From Siphonodentalium dalli (taxonomy: Eukaryota; Mollusca; Scaphopoda; Gadilida; Siphonodentaliidae): a stretch of 64,000 nucleotides of DNA. Below the pieces are notes generated by a model. The model was given only the letters and a program-made list of their open reading frames with translations, did no database searches and was not told the origin of the DNA. The position numbers and the translations under genes were made by a program. Each line of letters begins with the position of its first letter. Within the stretch, counting starts at the first letter, position 1. The stretch covers positions 113,791,319-113,855,318 of the forward strand of contig CP136066.1 in the NCBI GenBank assembly GCA_032622095.1. The letters are read 5' to 3'. Shown one piece after another: positions 48,023-60,297 of this stretch.

Positions 48023-49510
48023 CTAATTGTGACTTGAATATATATATATATCTAAAGACATTGCACTTCACTTCTTATTTATGTATAGCCATTGTGTAGA
48101 CAGTTCATATCGGTAGGTTAAGCTTTAGGTAACAGTTATCAACTAGAAGTAAAACATTGAAACTCTTTCAAAATATTAGATCCAATGTTAGTATCCATCA
48201 AATTTATCACACTGTATGGCAAACTAAAGTCTAAAAACGAGCTCGATCGATCAACCGTACAGTAGCTCATTTTACCAAACTTCTCAACCGTACATAATGA
48301 GTTTTACAGTCATGCTGTCGAAATATGTTATTTTTGTCATCAAATTAATCTTCACTAAAATACTCAAATGTAACTACAGTTTAGAAAATTAATAATTGCA
48401 GTTTCGGTAGAACTATGGTATATGTAACAACATTGCGTAACACGACAGGCTACCTATATAACAAACACGTGAATATTGTAATAATTTCTTTCTTTCGCAG
48501 CATCATAAACATCCATTTTCAATAATAAATATGCCTGTAACGCACGATGTAGTGTATGTCGATGTTATGTTATGTGCTAATCGAGGTCAATGTCTTGTTA
48601 ACGTGAAATAATTTGAAATATTCCGAAAATGGCCAATTAACAACATTCATCAATTTCACGTCTTTTTTGCTTTTCCCAAACCGGAAACGTCACGGTACAC
48701 CAGAAAAGTTAATTTACTTAAAGAGTTACTAGTCATTATTCTTAGACTAGATATTAATGCAAGTTAAAACAGAATGCAACTGTTATATAAGGGTAAATGT
48801 GGTCAATCTTGAAAAGTTGTACTACCATCGTCACTGAGCAGAACATGACAAACTAGATAGAGTTTAAATTACTTTTATTATTGACAACTCCTCAATGACG
48901 ACACACCACATGTTAAAACATTTTTGCATAAATTACTGTTACAGAGCCAGTCATTTTACAAACAAACACAAATCGTACTTGGGTCGGGTAGGAAGCCGCG
49001 AACTCGACTAAATTAAATGGACACGAGATCATTGTAAATTGTAAATGAATATACCTACCTTGGAATGTAAATATCTGTCGTGGTTATCTTCAATATACAC
49101 ATGTATCACCCAGAACGATTAAGAACTGATCATGTTATCAGTTACAAGGCTTTAATGAAAATATTTGTGTCAGTTTTATGTCAGCAAGGTGCGCAAATTC
49201 AAAGTGCGCGAACTCAAAACTGAACGAAAAATAGAACTGCGTTAATTTAAATACGAGTAAGGTACCTATACTACAGCAAATTGAACTTTTCTCTAAAACC
49301 GTTAAACCGATTCGCTTATATCGAGGGGCGATTTTGGGTTACCAAGACATACATGAACTTGAGAGACTGAAAATTAAAAACTTGAAGTTCATTTTGAATT
49401 TGAAATCGAGCACACCAGAATGATGTCATGGTATGTGGAGAAATAGGCGTTTGTCCCCTCCGGGTAGATATTGATACTAGGATGATGACATACTGCATGG
49501 GCAAATGTTG
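48023..49510. other. No recognisable feature
   Basis: AT-rich, no open frames of note and no repeat partner seen in the window. Confidence 0.4.
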
Positions 49511-49514
49511 TTAA

Positions 49515-50010
49515 AGGTACGGTTGGCCTTGGCGGTGGGTATCCTGTGAAAATATTTCCACCCGCCAAAAACCGCCACAAACAGAAAGAACATCAAAATG
49601 TAGACAGACTTTGTCCGTATACAAATAAGAAATATCGCATAAACAGTATGTTATTTTCATATATTTGACCATTGTTATGTACACAAAAGCATAAAAAGTT
49701 ACTTTTCTGGTGTTTGTTTATATTATGATGGTAAACATAAAGAGCGTTCTTTGTTGGTGAATTCCTGATATGGAGCTAATAAAGAGCGTTTATACAATTT
49801 GTGTGTGATTAGCCAGTAGCATTGTGCTGTCTTCTGTAACACAATCAGCCTCTTGCTTAGGTAAAATATAGTAGATCTTTATGATAACATGCTGTTTACG
49901 CGATAGTCATGGTATATATATATGAACGAAACTATGCGTTTTAATGTTTTTCTGTTTACGGTGTTTGGAACAAATATGAATATTTTCGACAATTAAGGCC
50001 TCCCGTACCT
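49515..50010. mobile_element. TTAA MITE, AGGTACGG family, copy 1
   Basis: TTAA at 49511-49514 and 50011-50014; ends AGGTACGGTTGGCC and GGCCTCCCGTACCT. The interior has AAAAACCGCCA.AAACAGAAA, two AAAGAGCGTT blocks and AACAAATATGAATATTT, matching copy 2 at 51174-51708. The AGGTAC start is shared with the 31268-type MITE. Confidence 0.8.
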
Positions 50011-50059
50011 TTAACACAAGAGGGAAAAAGATTAATGGAATTTTATATTTATATTCGTA

Positions 50060-50340
50060 TTTATTACGTTTGTTTAGAAATATGACATGTATGCACCCAT
50101 GGATATCGCAAGTTGAAAACATTTTACTGAAAACTGATCATTATTATCTGTGGGACATACAAGGGTTGAAACGTATTGGATTATCTTGGTTGAGAGAATC
50201 CGTTAATAGTTCGTTATATAGTCATACATTATATAAAAGATTAGCACAAACGAGTAAATTCCATGAGTAAATGTTCTTATAAGGTTTTCAAAACTGACTT
50301 TAAAGCCGAACGTTATTTAAATAGCACGTCTATTATATGA
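50060..50340 (+). pseudogene. Possible LINE ORF2 C-terminal relic
   Basis: One frame gives HPWISQVENIL..IGLSWLRESVNSSLY and, after a stop near 50267, another gives KCSYKVFKTDFKAERYL. The order of HPW, W and K.S.Y..FK..F..E.YL resembles the far C-terminus of invertebrate LINE polyproteins. It is broken by a stop and truncated, and no reverse transcriptase core is nearby. Confidence 0.4.
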
Positions 50341-51089
50341 ACGACGTCAGAACCAGAACTATGGCTAGGTTCCGATGTAGAAGCCACCACTATTAACGGC
50401 GCCAGTTTAACTAAAGGTGCAGGGTTCTTTCTTTCAAAATTGTACCTAAGTTTTGTGTTATATTCCGGTTCTGGTCATCAAAATATGGCGATAAACATGA
50501 ACACTATATATTTTAATATGGACCTTATTTAGGCCTATACAGGAGAAAATTCGTTCAAGTCAAAGAACTACTATACAACATGAGGGTGTTTTCAGGTGAA
50601 GCAATCAAGCGCGTTCAGCGTTAGACTATAGTCCTGTTATGAAATAAATGAAGATGTTTGTATTGTTTGTGTGCGAAAAGTTGCAAACAGGACTTCAATA
50701 TATTTGTTCAGAGCAAATAATCAGTCTTTCATTACCATATCATGACAGTTATATTTCCTTTCTGACTCTATCCAACATCAGTATGAGAAAAATTCAAACT
50801 TTCGCCATCCAAAATTCCAGAAAATAAATATCGGCAGATTTCGACGTCGAAGCACCATAGACATGATCAAATACTCATTTATGTCAAACATACTGTCCAA
50901 ATACAGCATTGTTCGTGTATGGCCGATGACACATAGTCGTGACTAAATAGAGTAACGATACCATACATAACTCAGTGACAAATTGTACGAAGAAGCTAAA
51001 ATACAGACATTTGAATACATCTACAAATTCTGTCGAAAATATAACATGCTTGGTGGGACCTGAAGCAAAGATAATGGATCTTATTTTGA
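50341..51089. other. No recognisable feature
   Basis: AT-rich, non-coding, no repeat recognised. Confidence 0.4.
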
Positions 51090-51173
51090 CTTGAAGTACT
51101 CTACCCGCTCACAAGTTGGCCAGAATTGCTGGAAATTGTGATTTGCTATAGTTATCGACTTCGGAAAGTTTAA
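51090..51173 (+). repeat. Duplicated 85-bp segment (partner 53557-53640)
   Basis: GACTTGAAGTACTCTACCCG through ATTTGCTATAGTTATC is present at both places in direct order. At 51174 a TTAA MITE follows; at 53640 the partner continues as AGCTAAAAAA without the MITE. It is thus an approximate empty site for that insertion. Confidence 0.7.
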
Positions 51174-51708
51174 AGATACGGGCGGTGTTGGCGGTGGGTA
51201 TATGCTGTTAAAATATTTATCTCCGTCAAAAACCGCCATAAACAGAAATAATAGTAAAATATAGACAGACTTTGTTCTTATACCGTACCAATCAGAACTA
51301 TGGCATAAACAGTATGTTATTGTCAATTGTTTTTTTCCTTTGTTATGTAAACAAAAGCAAAAAACGTTACAGAACCTGGCTTTTGTTTAGATCCGGATAT
51401 GGTAAACATAAAGAGCGTTATTTGTTACTGTTTTCCTGATATGGAAATAATAAAGAGCGTTTATATCATTTGTGTGTGATTAACCAATATAATTGCGATG
51501 TGTTATGTAAACAGGAGCAAAACTTCTGTAACACGAGCAGGCTCTTGTTTACGTACACCATCGTACGTCTTGGCGACAATATACTATTTCCGCTGATTAT
51601 TTTAATTTGGCATATGAACAAAACTATATATATTTTAATATTCCTTCTCAGTGTTGATGGCGATTTGAACAAATATGAATATTTCTGCAACGAACGCCGC
51701 CCGTGCCT
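51174..51708. mobile_element. TTAA MITE, AGGTACGG family, copy 2
   Basis: TTAA at 51170-51173 and 51709-51712; ends AGATACGGGCGGTG and CGCCGCCCGTGCCT. It is collinear with copy 1 at 49515-50010 but with extra sequence in the middle, so the copies are old. Confidence 0.75.
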
Positions 51709-51759
51709 TTAAGCAATTCTAGCTAAACGATCGAATGCGATCTGAATTATTTTGGGCGC

Positions 51760-51900
51760 AAGTTTGAGATTTTTCGCATGCACTCAGGGGGGGGGGGGGG
51801 GGGGTGGGGGGGGGGGTCGGGAGAAAAAAATTCCAGGCACGTATGATTATTTTTATGTTTTAGGGCCCCGGGGGGACCCACCACCCAATTTCTTCCGTTT
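51760..51900. repeat. G-tract repeat, inverted partner at 53237-53345
   Basis: A long G run (51788-51815, with one T) is followed by TTCCAGGCACGTATGAT and GGGACCCACCACCC. At 53270-53342 the complement appears: CACCCACCACCCCATCATAC, GTGCCTGGAA, then a C run. The pair brackets about 1.5 kb that contains the 52368 palindromic element. Confidence 0.6.
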
Positions 51901-52367
51901 CTCGGCCTTTTTTTTTCCCAGGCAATTTTGGACACCCACCCTTTTTTTCTCCATTTCAGGAATTTTTTTCCGGGCAGTTTTGGACACCCACCCCCCTAAA
52001 TTTGAGAAAATTATCAATTGACCAACCAAATAGCTGATTATCATAGTTTATTGCGCGATATTTTAATAGACCAGTGCATAATGAAAAAAACGATACTATT
52101 TGAATTTATCACATAAGTGTCATTAATCAAGAAATGTGTCAACATAATCACATTTCTAGGGATAGGCAGAGTGCCAAAGTTTTTATTAAAATATTAATTT
52201 TATTTATTCATTTTCATAATATAGTCACATGATCTAGTCAGCACTAATCACATTTGAGTATTCTACAGACTACATGGTACAACACATTTCAGATTATTTG
52301 CTATTTTGATATTTGCTATGTGATATATTGCTTGAACCAAATTGTTTATCAAAACATGTGGAAATAC

Positions 52368-52600
52368 TATGGGAAGCCAAATTGACATTTAATAAATAAT
52401 TGAGCTTAAGCGCAATAAGGGAAGATCTAATTGCGCTTAAGCGCAATAAGAATATTCCTTATTGCGCTTAAGCGCAATAAGGAATCTCTTATTGCGCTTA
52501 AGCACAATTATATCTTCCCTTATTGCGCTTAAGCGCAATAAGGGATTCCTTATTGCGCTTAAGCTCAATTATTTATTAAATGTCAATTTGGCTTCCCATA
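52368..52600. mobile_element. Palindromic MITE with GCGCTTAAGCGC array
   Basis: TATGGGAAGCCAAATTGAC at the left and its exact complement at the right bracket a series of self-complementary ATTGCGCTTAAGCGCAAT motifs (about seven). AAATAC flanks both ends (52362-52367 and 52601-52606), a probable 6-bp target duplication. The whole element can fold at several nested scales. No coding. Confidence 0.75.
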
Positions 52601-52606
52601 AAATAC

Positions 52607-53236
52607 AACTATTCATCCCAGTTCATCCCAGTTTGAAGAACATGCTAATACCAAACATAACCAAGATATACCAATGGTAGGCTGGTATCCACTGCCTGAA
52701 GTAATATGCTTCGTAATAATTGGGAATAATATATGGATGGATAGCCCAATCTCACTTCTTTTTTGCTCACGATATCAGTTGACGATAAAATCTTTGTTAC
52801 TGTGATTAACATTGCAAGCTGATCCACATTAACTTGGAAAAACAATTTGAAATTGTTCAAGCTGGCCCGGCTGGCCTTCAATTTATATGTTAAGATTTTA
52901 TGTTTTACGTTGTCAAAAGTCTATTTTATTCCATTATTTATTATATCTTTATTTCCATGTCCCATATGGTCAAGTGTGCTTTTCATTTTTACGCTTATTT
53001 TTAGCTGAGTTCTGCATAGTTATTCTTAATTTGTTGTATCAGTAGATGGAACCCTGATTAAATTTTATTTTTCCAATAGCGCAGTTTCTTGTTCTATCAA
53101 GTTGAATTTGGGTTATTGTTGGCCATTTGTGCAACTGATCCAACTTCTGATAACCTCTATATAGTATAGCATTGCTATTAACTATATATGACCTGTTTCT
53201 GTTCAAACCACATCAAAATAAGACTCAATAGCAGAA
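52607..53236. other. No recognisable feature
   Basis: AT-rich, no supported open frame or repeat. Confidence 0.4.
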
Positions 53237-53645
53237 ATGGAAAAAAAATTGGCACATGGAAAAAACTGCTTTTCGGACCCGAGAGACACCCACCACCCCA
53301 TCATACGTGCCTGGAATTTATTTTCGACCCCCCCCCCCCCACTGATCGCACTTGGAAGTAATGTAGTTGATTTGAATTTGTTTATTCTCCATCTCAGCCT
53401 CATTATATATCACACATATTAGTCAAAATGTTTGATCGCGAAACCATGCAGCTTATATTAAGTTTAGCTGGTTTAATGTTGATGGTGCGTGGCTCCAATA
53501 AGGTGCATTATCGACGTATTTCATACGTTCATGTATAACTAAATGGCTCAGTATAGACTTGAAGTACTCTACCCGCTCAGAAGTTGACCAGAATTGATGT
53601 AAATTGTGATTTGCTATAGTTATCCGACTTCCGAGAGCTAAAAAA

Positions 53646-54486
53646 AAACACAAACGCTTATTTTAGAGGACCATGTCAATTCACAAGAAAAATCGCACAC
53701 CAATGAGGTGTCCTAGGGGACAATGAATACGAAAATAGCAAACAATCTTGAGGGCTCGGGAGTGTAAGGTCGATTGAATTTTTCGAAAACTCGTACTGGC
53801 CTATATGTATATATATCGTCATATCCTTTCATAAATATCTTTCTGTATTTCTCAATATTCATTTGCAATTATTATGAGAATAAGGCATTAATCAACCGCT
53901 GCTGCATCCTTCGACTGCTGGTGTGGGGGGGGGGGGGGCGCTTCTCGATGTGCTCATCGTCTGTCGGTTTTTTGGGCATTCTGCAGGGTCGAGCAGTAAT
54001 TGTTGTCAGATCCTACCTTGACCATGGGTTTTATTCAGTTGGTCTGGACTGGGATGGGTCGGGCGGCTTGGGATGCTCCAACACATGCAGACATGAGAGG
54101 GGGCGATGTCAGTGGGGATGGGGCTCTCAGAATTCCGGTGCCCCTCTGGGTATGCAGTAATGGTCGCGTCTGGAGCCTACACAACCAGGAACCATATGTA
54201 CTGAATTCAAGGCTCAAAAACTATGTATATATATATATATATGTATTTATTTAATATATGTACATACACTTAATGCATACAATAGATACTTAAAATATGT
54301 ACCTACCATATTACCATATATTGAATATCTTCTGAGTGTCTGAATAAAAATATATATTTTAAAATACCGTCAGTAACACACATGTACGGTTAATATAATT
54401 ATGTGTTGATTACGCACCGAGAGACCTCTCGGAACTGATCATTTATTTTCCGAACAAGTATTGCATGTTATTTCCTGTGATATACC
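53646..54486. other. No recognised gene; G run and TA microsatellite
   Basis: A G run lies at 53925-53938 and a TATATA run near 54225-54243. A better-conserved-looking G/C-richer stretch at 54000-54190 has open frames on both strands (up to 84 codons), but I cannot match any to a family. Confidence 0.4.
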
Positions 54487-54814
54487 ACGAAAGCGCACTA
54501 GGGCCATCCGAAACACCAACGCACACCAAATATACAAATACAACAACTCCTTATAACGACTTACACTAACTCGATATAACGACTTACAACTCGTTATTTT
54601 CAAGTCGTTATAACGATTTACAACTCGTTATAACGAGTTGTAACTCGTTTGCAACTCGTTATAACGAGTTGTTGGAAGTCGTTGTAACGAGTTGTAAGTC
54701 GTTATAACGATTTGGAAGTCGTTATAACGAATTGTTGGAAGTCGTTATAACTAATTCTATATTCGTACATTTGGAGGTGCGGTGGTGCTTCCGATGGCCC
54801 TAATGCGCTTTCGT
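54487..54814. mobile_element. Palindromic MITE with CGTTATAACGA array
   Basis: The ends are ACGAAAGCGCACTAGGGCC and GGCCCTAATGCGCTTTCGT; the arms continue about 50 bp inward with mismatches. The centre is an array of about twelve AA(C/G)TCGTTATAACGA-type motifs, themselves palindromic. GATATA occurs just outside both ends and may be a target duplication. It is the same design as 52368-52600 but unrelated in sequence. Confidence 0.7.
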
Positions 54815-55371
54815 AGATATATGTTTATTTTAAAGTTCCGGTTTCATTGTCGAGGCGAACGTCACCGGAGGGGAACGTGTAGCATGACACGGTCTGTGGC
54901 GGAGGAACGGGTGTGTGTTTCAGTATCATCGTGTAAAAAAACAGGAATTATTCTTATTACAATTGCTCATACCATATAACAATAACAACCTTGACATTTC
55001 AACAGTCATAACAATTTGCAGTTAATAAATAGAATAAATGCTTATAAAACTGATAAACATGGTGTCATCTCAAGCTGCGTGTTATATCGCGAGAATAACA
55101 ATCACAACAATCATTCCCAGAATAGGGAATTAAAACATTGAAGTATCGTTAGTCACTTTCAGTGTGGTTTAGAAACTGGTGGGCTTATATATAATAATAA
55201 CTTCAGATTATTGAGATATATACGCTACCATGCAGTCAACATTGAATAATTATGTATATACGCATATACAAAAAGTGAGTCGATAGCAATAATTTCCGCG
55301 TTGATTTGTGGAATCTATTAGCAATTTCTCAACTCAACGTCTTGTAAACATGAACTCACAACAATGAAGTT
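54815..55371. other. No recognisable feature
   Basis: AT-rich, non-coding; no repeat identified. Confidence 0.4.
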
Positions 55372-55574
55372 GGCCTCAGTGGCTCATTCGGTAAGGTGTA
55401 CGACTCCAAGCCGTCTCGCCCTCCAGCACTGAATATAAGGGTTCAAGGTAAACGAGTTTATCAGCGATTGAAATCACTGTTAGGTTAGGCGTGCGGATTT
55501 CCTCCACCACTAAAACTAGCAATATATATGGCCTTAGTTACTGAAAGCGACATTAAACCCCAATCAATCAATCA
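55372..55574 (+). mobile_element. tRNA-derived SINE
   Basis: TGGCTCATTCGG near 55380 fits the Pol III A box, and GGGTTCAAGG near 55439 fits a B box about 60 bp later, as in a tRNA-derived head. A body with GCGTGCGGATTTCCTCCACC follows, and the 3' end is GAAAGCGACATTAAACCCC plus CAATCAATCAATCAC, the tail style of molluscan SINEs. CACAA is present just upstream and at the 3' end, a possible but short target duplication. Confidence 0.75.
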
Positions 55575-56246
55575 CAATACTAAATGCACTGCCAAAACAC
55601 GGTGATCATCATGCATTAGTACACGAGGATCCGATGCCATACACATCTCTGAAGTAATTTTTTGTCGTGATATTTTGGGCCGAAATTAATATTTTGAAGC
55701 AAGTCTGCATCTTAGTTGTTGGGCCACCGTCTTATGCTTCGAATACTAATAACTATATAGCCTCCCGCATTCGTGCGAAGGTTAGCAATGTATTGTAACA
55801 CACTACAAACTGTGGCAATATTCGGATAGTTCAATCAAAACTTGAAATCTTAAGCTGGAGATGTTGTCCAAATCACTGATGGATCCAAGTAGCTATGATG
55901 ACGTTACAGAGTCTTTAAGAACCCGACGAAGAATTTTACCACTTGCCGCCTTGGGAATTTCATCTAGGAATTTGACACCGCCTCGCAATCTTTTGTGTGG
56001 TGCAACATTATCTGCAATTTAAAAGTCGCATTGTGTTTAGTAAGCAGACACCATCATCAGTTTATTTCTCATGAACCTACACATACATAGGTATGGAGAT
56101 AATAACAGTTAAATATATACAACTAGCAGGTGACCCGACTTCGTCCGGGCTTTGACCTTGAATTGACCATTTTAAAGATCAATGTCAGGTCGGAGTCACT
56201 ATTTGACCCGTCCAAAACTCTCCCCGGACAAAAGTACCCATAGGTA
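55575..56246. other. No gene; start of a TTGACCTTGAATTGACC repeat at 56128
   Basis: The first 550 bp show nothing recognisable. From about 56128 the sequence ACTAGCAGGTGACCCGACTT, then TTGACCTTGAATTGACCATT and ATTTGACCCGTCC, belongs to a repeat that continues at 62504, beyond the foldback element, and recurs near 63700-63930. Confidence 0.5.
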
Positions 56247-56731
56247 GCAGCATGTGGGTGTCTGCGGGTGTTGTTTGTATGGGACCCCTTCCCCTATAGG
56301 TGTGTGTATGTCGATGCCCCAATAGTCTGGCAACGCCCCCTTTTCTATGCTTAGTATGTGTTTATCTATGGTCCCATAGTCTTACAAAGTCTTACAAACT
56401 CCTCCTTTTTTATGTATTATTAATTTTTATAGGTTTAATTATTATATATCGCTCCTCCTTTTTCTTAATTCCCTCCTTCCCACTCAATTTTATCTTCTGG
56501 AACAATCTAGTAAAATTCTCCAAAATAATCCCTCCTTCCCACGCAATTTTATCTTCTGGAACATTCTAGTAAAATTCTCCAAAATATTCCCTCCTTCCCA
56601 CGCAATTTTTTCTTCTGAAAAATTCTGGAAATTTTTGTTTATTCTAGTAAAATCCATAATGTATTCGTGTAAGTTTTTAAAATTCATACCTGTATACGGC
56701 CCCTTTAAGATTTAAACTAACAATGCTTTTC

Positions 56732-59276
56732 CCAATAGGTCCATACGTATTAGAATCATTGAATCATTGTTTTCAAAAAGGCGAACTGTCCATAATGCGA
56801 AAAACAAGGAGTTATAACCATGATCCCCGAAAAAGACAAAGACAGGAAATACCTAAAAAAATGGTGCCCAATTACACTACTGAATGTTTCCTACAAACTG
56901 GCATCCGCTTGTTTTGCTAACCGCATGAAGAAAACACTCCCTTTCATTATAAACATAGATCAGTCAGGATTTATCCCGGGCCGTTTCATCGGTGACAGTA
57001 CACGCATAATATATGATATTTTATATGAAACGGACAAACGGAACATGTCTGGTATGCTTTTACTTATTGATTTCGAGAAAGCATTTGATACGGTCTCCTG
57101 GTCTTTCATCGAACAATGCTTAGAAAAATTTAATTATGGAGAAACGATCAAAAGGTGGATCAAAACATTTTACAACGATATTCAATCAGCCGTCTTAGTT
57201 AATGGCAATTTGTCTTCATTTTTCAAGCCAACCAGAGGCTGTAGGCAAGGCGACCCGTTATCACCGTATATTTTTCTCTTATGCGCCGAGATATTCGCTG
57301 AAATGATAAGAGGAAATAAGAAAATAATAGGTGTTACCCTCGACGAGACAGAATACAAAATAAACAAATATGCAGATGACACTACACTTGTACTAGATGG
57401 GAGCGAAGCCAGCCTCAGAGAATCTCTATCCGTGCTTGAATCATTTGCTACTATGTCGGGCCTGAAATAGTCTGGTTGGGCTCTTAGAAAATGAACACAT
57501 CAGTTCCTTCAGAATGCAAACTTAAAGTTTCGAATACATTCACAGCCCTCGGAATTAAATACAGCACCAATATGTCCGAAATACCAGAAATTAATTTCAG
57601 AGACAAGATCGACAACATGAAAAAGATAATAGACAAATGGAAATATAGACATATCTCACCCATCGGTAGAATAACAATTATCAAGTCTATTCTCATTCCA
57701 AATATTGTACACCTTCTCCAATCCCTCCCAAATCCTAAGCAAGATATCCTTGACGAAATCAATAGAATTCTATTCAAATTTGTATTTGTACATGGTCAGT
57801 CATACACAACTTTGCAGGGGTTATGAATATGGCGGACTAAAAATGATTAATATAAAACATTTCAACGATGCTCTCAAAATAACCTGGATGCGCAGATGTA
57901 TCACGAAGTCAACCCCATGGTTGAACATAACACACCGAGAAACTTCAGATCCCTTACTAGCGACTTATGGCTCAAAATACATCAACACTGTTCTATCAAA
58001 AACTGGGAACCCTTTCTGGCGCGACGTTCTTATGGCTTGGAAGAGTTGCTTGAAAAATATGCCAAACGATAACTCACCCCTAGCGACTCAGACTGTTTGG
58101 AACCACGATGAACTCCGAATGAATAAAGACGCAATAAATAGTAGCGAGTGGAAGGAAAATGGCATCTTATTTATAAACGATCTTATCACACCAGGAAATA
58201 AACTGCACACACTCGAAAGTTTCACCGCCAAATTTGACATACCCACCACTTTCTTGACATTGCAAAGTGTCAACACGCAGCTCCGCATTTTATCAAAACA
58301 GACGAAAAAAGATCTCACTAGCACTGAGACCCCCTTTATTCGAAACAATATTCACCTGCTAACAAAATGTAAACATGGATGTAAAGAATTTTACAACCTC
58401 CTTATCTCAGACAATGGTCAATTCCCACTGTGTGTATCAAAATGGAAAAGAGATATGGGACCTAATACAACCACAAGTGCATGGTCTCATATATTATCAT
58501 CGCCATTCAATTGTCTGCGAGATTCTAGATTACAATGGTTTCAATATCGGATAAATACACGTATTTTGGGAAACAAAAGATTGCTATTTCTTATGAAAAT
58601 ATCTGTAGACGATTACTGTAACCGGTGTAATTTATCTGAGAACATTACCCACATATTCTATGAATGCTCCGCCGTAAAACTATTCATAAATGACACACAA
58701 AAATGGCTGGATGAACACAAGCTGGACATCTCTATCACTCGTAGCAATATAATTTTCGGCCCTCCCCGCCAGCAAAATTTCAGAGTCAAAAATTTATTTC
58801 TGACATTGCTTAAATATTACATATACAAAACCAAATTTGACCCCGATACCTTATCCCTGAAATAATTTCTACGTGAACTTGATGAGAGATACCGGTTAGA
58901 GAAATATATAGCACTAAAGAGAGATATCCTTAACGACTTCGAATTTGAATGGTGTGAGATATACCTTGACCTTTCAAGTACTTTGAGGACAAATAACTAT
59001 TTGTGATTATGTTCGTTTTTTCACTTGTTGATGGTTAGTCGAATTAACGCTATATAAATACCGGGCACGGATAGAGGCATTTTTGTTTTATCATATCGGA
59101 GACTATAAATTACATGTATATTTAAAAGCATACAAAACGATTTCTGATGACATTCCAGTCATAAACATAGTCTGTGTAATCAAAAACATGCATGAGGTGT
59201 CTTCGAATTTGAACGTGTGTAAGGCATGTGTGAGTTGCGAGCGAAAGTCCCCCCTCCCGAAAACACCAAAAAACAA
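56732..59276 (+). mobile_element. 5'-truncated LINE (L1/Tx1-type) inside a foldback arm
   Basis: The 10-bp AATGCTTTTC lies on both sides (56722-56731 and 59277-59286). In the opposite arm of the foldback, near 62040, the same site is present once and uninterrupted. This empty site proves the insertion boundaries. The element starts within the reverse transcriptase, lacks the endonuclease, and ends in an A-rich stretch (AAAACACCAAAAAACAA). Truncation at the 5' end is usual for LINE insertions. Confidence 0.9.
56820..59008 (+). pseudogene. LINE ORF2: reverse transcriptase and C-terminal zinc motif
   Basis: This is the polymerase that copies LINE RNA at the target site. Visible in order are WCPITLLNVSYKLAS (RT block 1), DQSGFIPGRF, LLIDFEKAFDTVSW (first catalytic Asp), GCRQGDPLSPYIFLLCAEI, and NKYADDTTLV (the YADD active site, about 57367). 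After SGLK a stop at 57470 and frame changes follow. A second frame has the downstream connecting region (FTALGIKYS.., ISPIGRI..IKS), and a third (about 57830-58865) contains a C-terminal CNRC..HIFYEC cysteine-histidine motif near 58620. Sequence characteristic of the family continues past the stop at 58865 to about 59005. The missing endonuclease, frameshifts and stops make it inactive. The motif set fits the L1/Tx1 group better than jockey or RTE. Confidence 0.85.
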
Positions 59277-60297
59277 AATGCTTTTCTCTCACACACACAG
59301 AAACAGTAGACGCACTCTGTTAATTAACTTCTAAGCATGTATGAGTTAAGCTTCGAGACATTCGCTCTGTAATCTTCAACCCACACAATTTTTCTGGAAC
59401 ATTCTATCTGGCTCATATTTAAAATCCCTTCATAATTTCAATAGCATCGTATATGGTCCATTTAAGTTTGATACCTGTGTCGTATATGGTCTCTTTAAGA
59501 TTTGATACCTGTAATCGAATTCTCAGGAATCAGTCAAACTACACTAGGGGTAAAACATGTCAATATCCAATAAAGTAAATCACAGCGATATGTTTTCGTA
59601 TACAACACTGGCCAGACACTTTCTCGAAGCTTCGTAATTAAACACACATTTAAGTCATTAACTGCCACGATATAGATAACGACAGCATCTCACTATATCC
59701 TGAATAATCTCCGCACGTGTAAACGAGAGCTATGCAAATATGGGTGTTTAATCTGTGATTAGTTTGCTGAACGTATAAGACCACCATTTCATACATTTTC
59801 CTATTTATATCACATAAAGCACAATTTTTCTAATCCGACTACATATATAACTCAATGTGGACCGAAAACCAGACGTGTTACCATCTTACGCCATAGGCAG
59901 ACTGATAGATCCATTGCATAGTGGCTCAAAACATATATCGCAGGTTATACGGAATCATTTTCACAGATGCACAGTAAACAGGTCACCAATAAACCAATCT
60001 CTTTGAATCCACATTAATAACTAATTAAAATATCTTTCCTGTTTGTTTCTGCGCTACAACCTTTCACAATACAGTCTTATGTACACCCACGCTATGCCAT
60101 CATTAAAAGGGGACACTGCACTCACGGTTGGGAATATTAAAAGGGTAATCTCGGTATGTGCAAGTTAAAGGGAACACAATGCACTCTAAAGGGACACACG
60201 GCACTCATTATGAATGAATGTTAAAGAAACACAATACACGCGCAGTGGGTGAAAGTTAAAAGGACGAGAATAACATTTTGATGAAGTTTATTGAAAT

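Noticed and set aside
54000-54217. Overlapping frames on both strands in a G/C-richer stretch
   Set aside because: No family recognised, both strands equally open, and no splice or start context that favours either.
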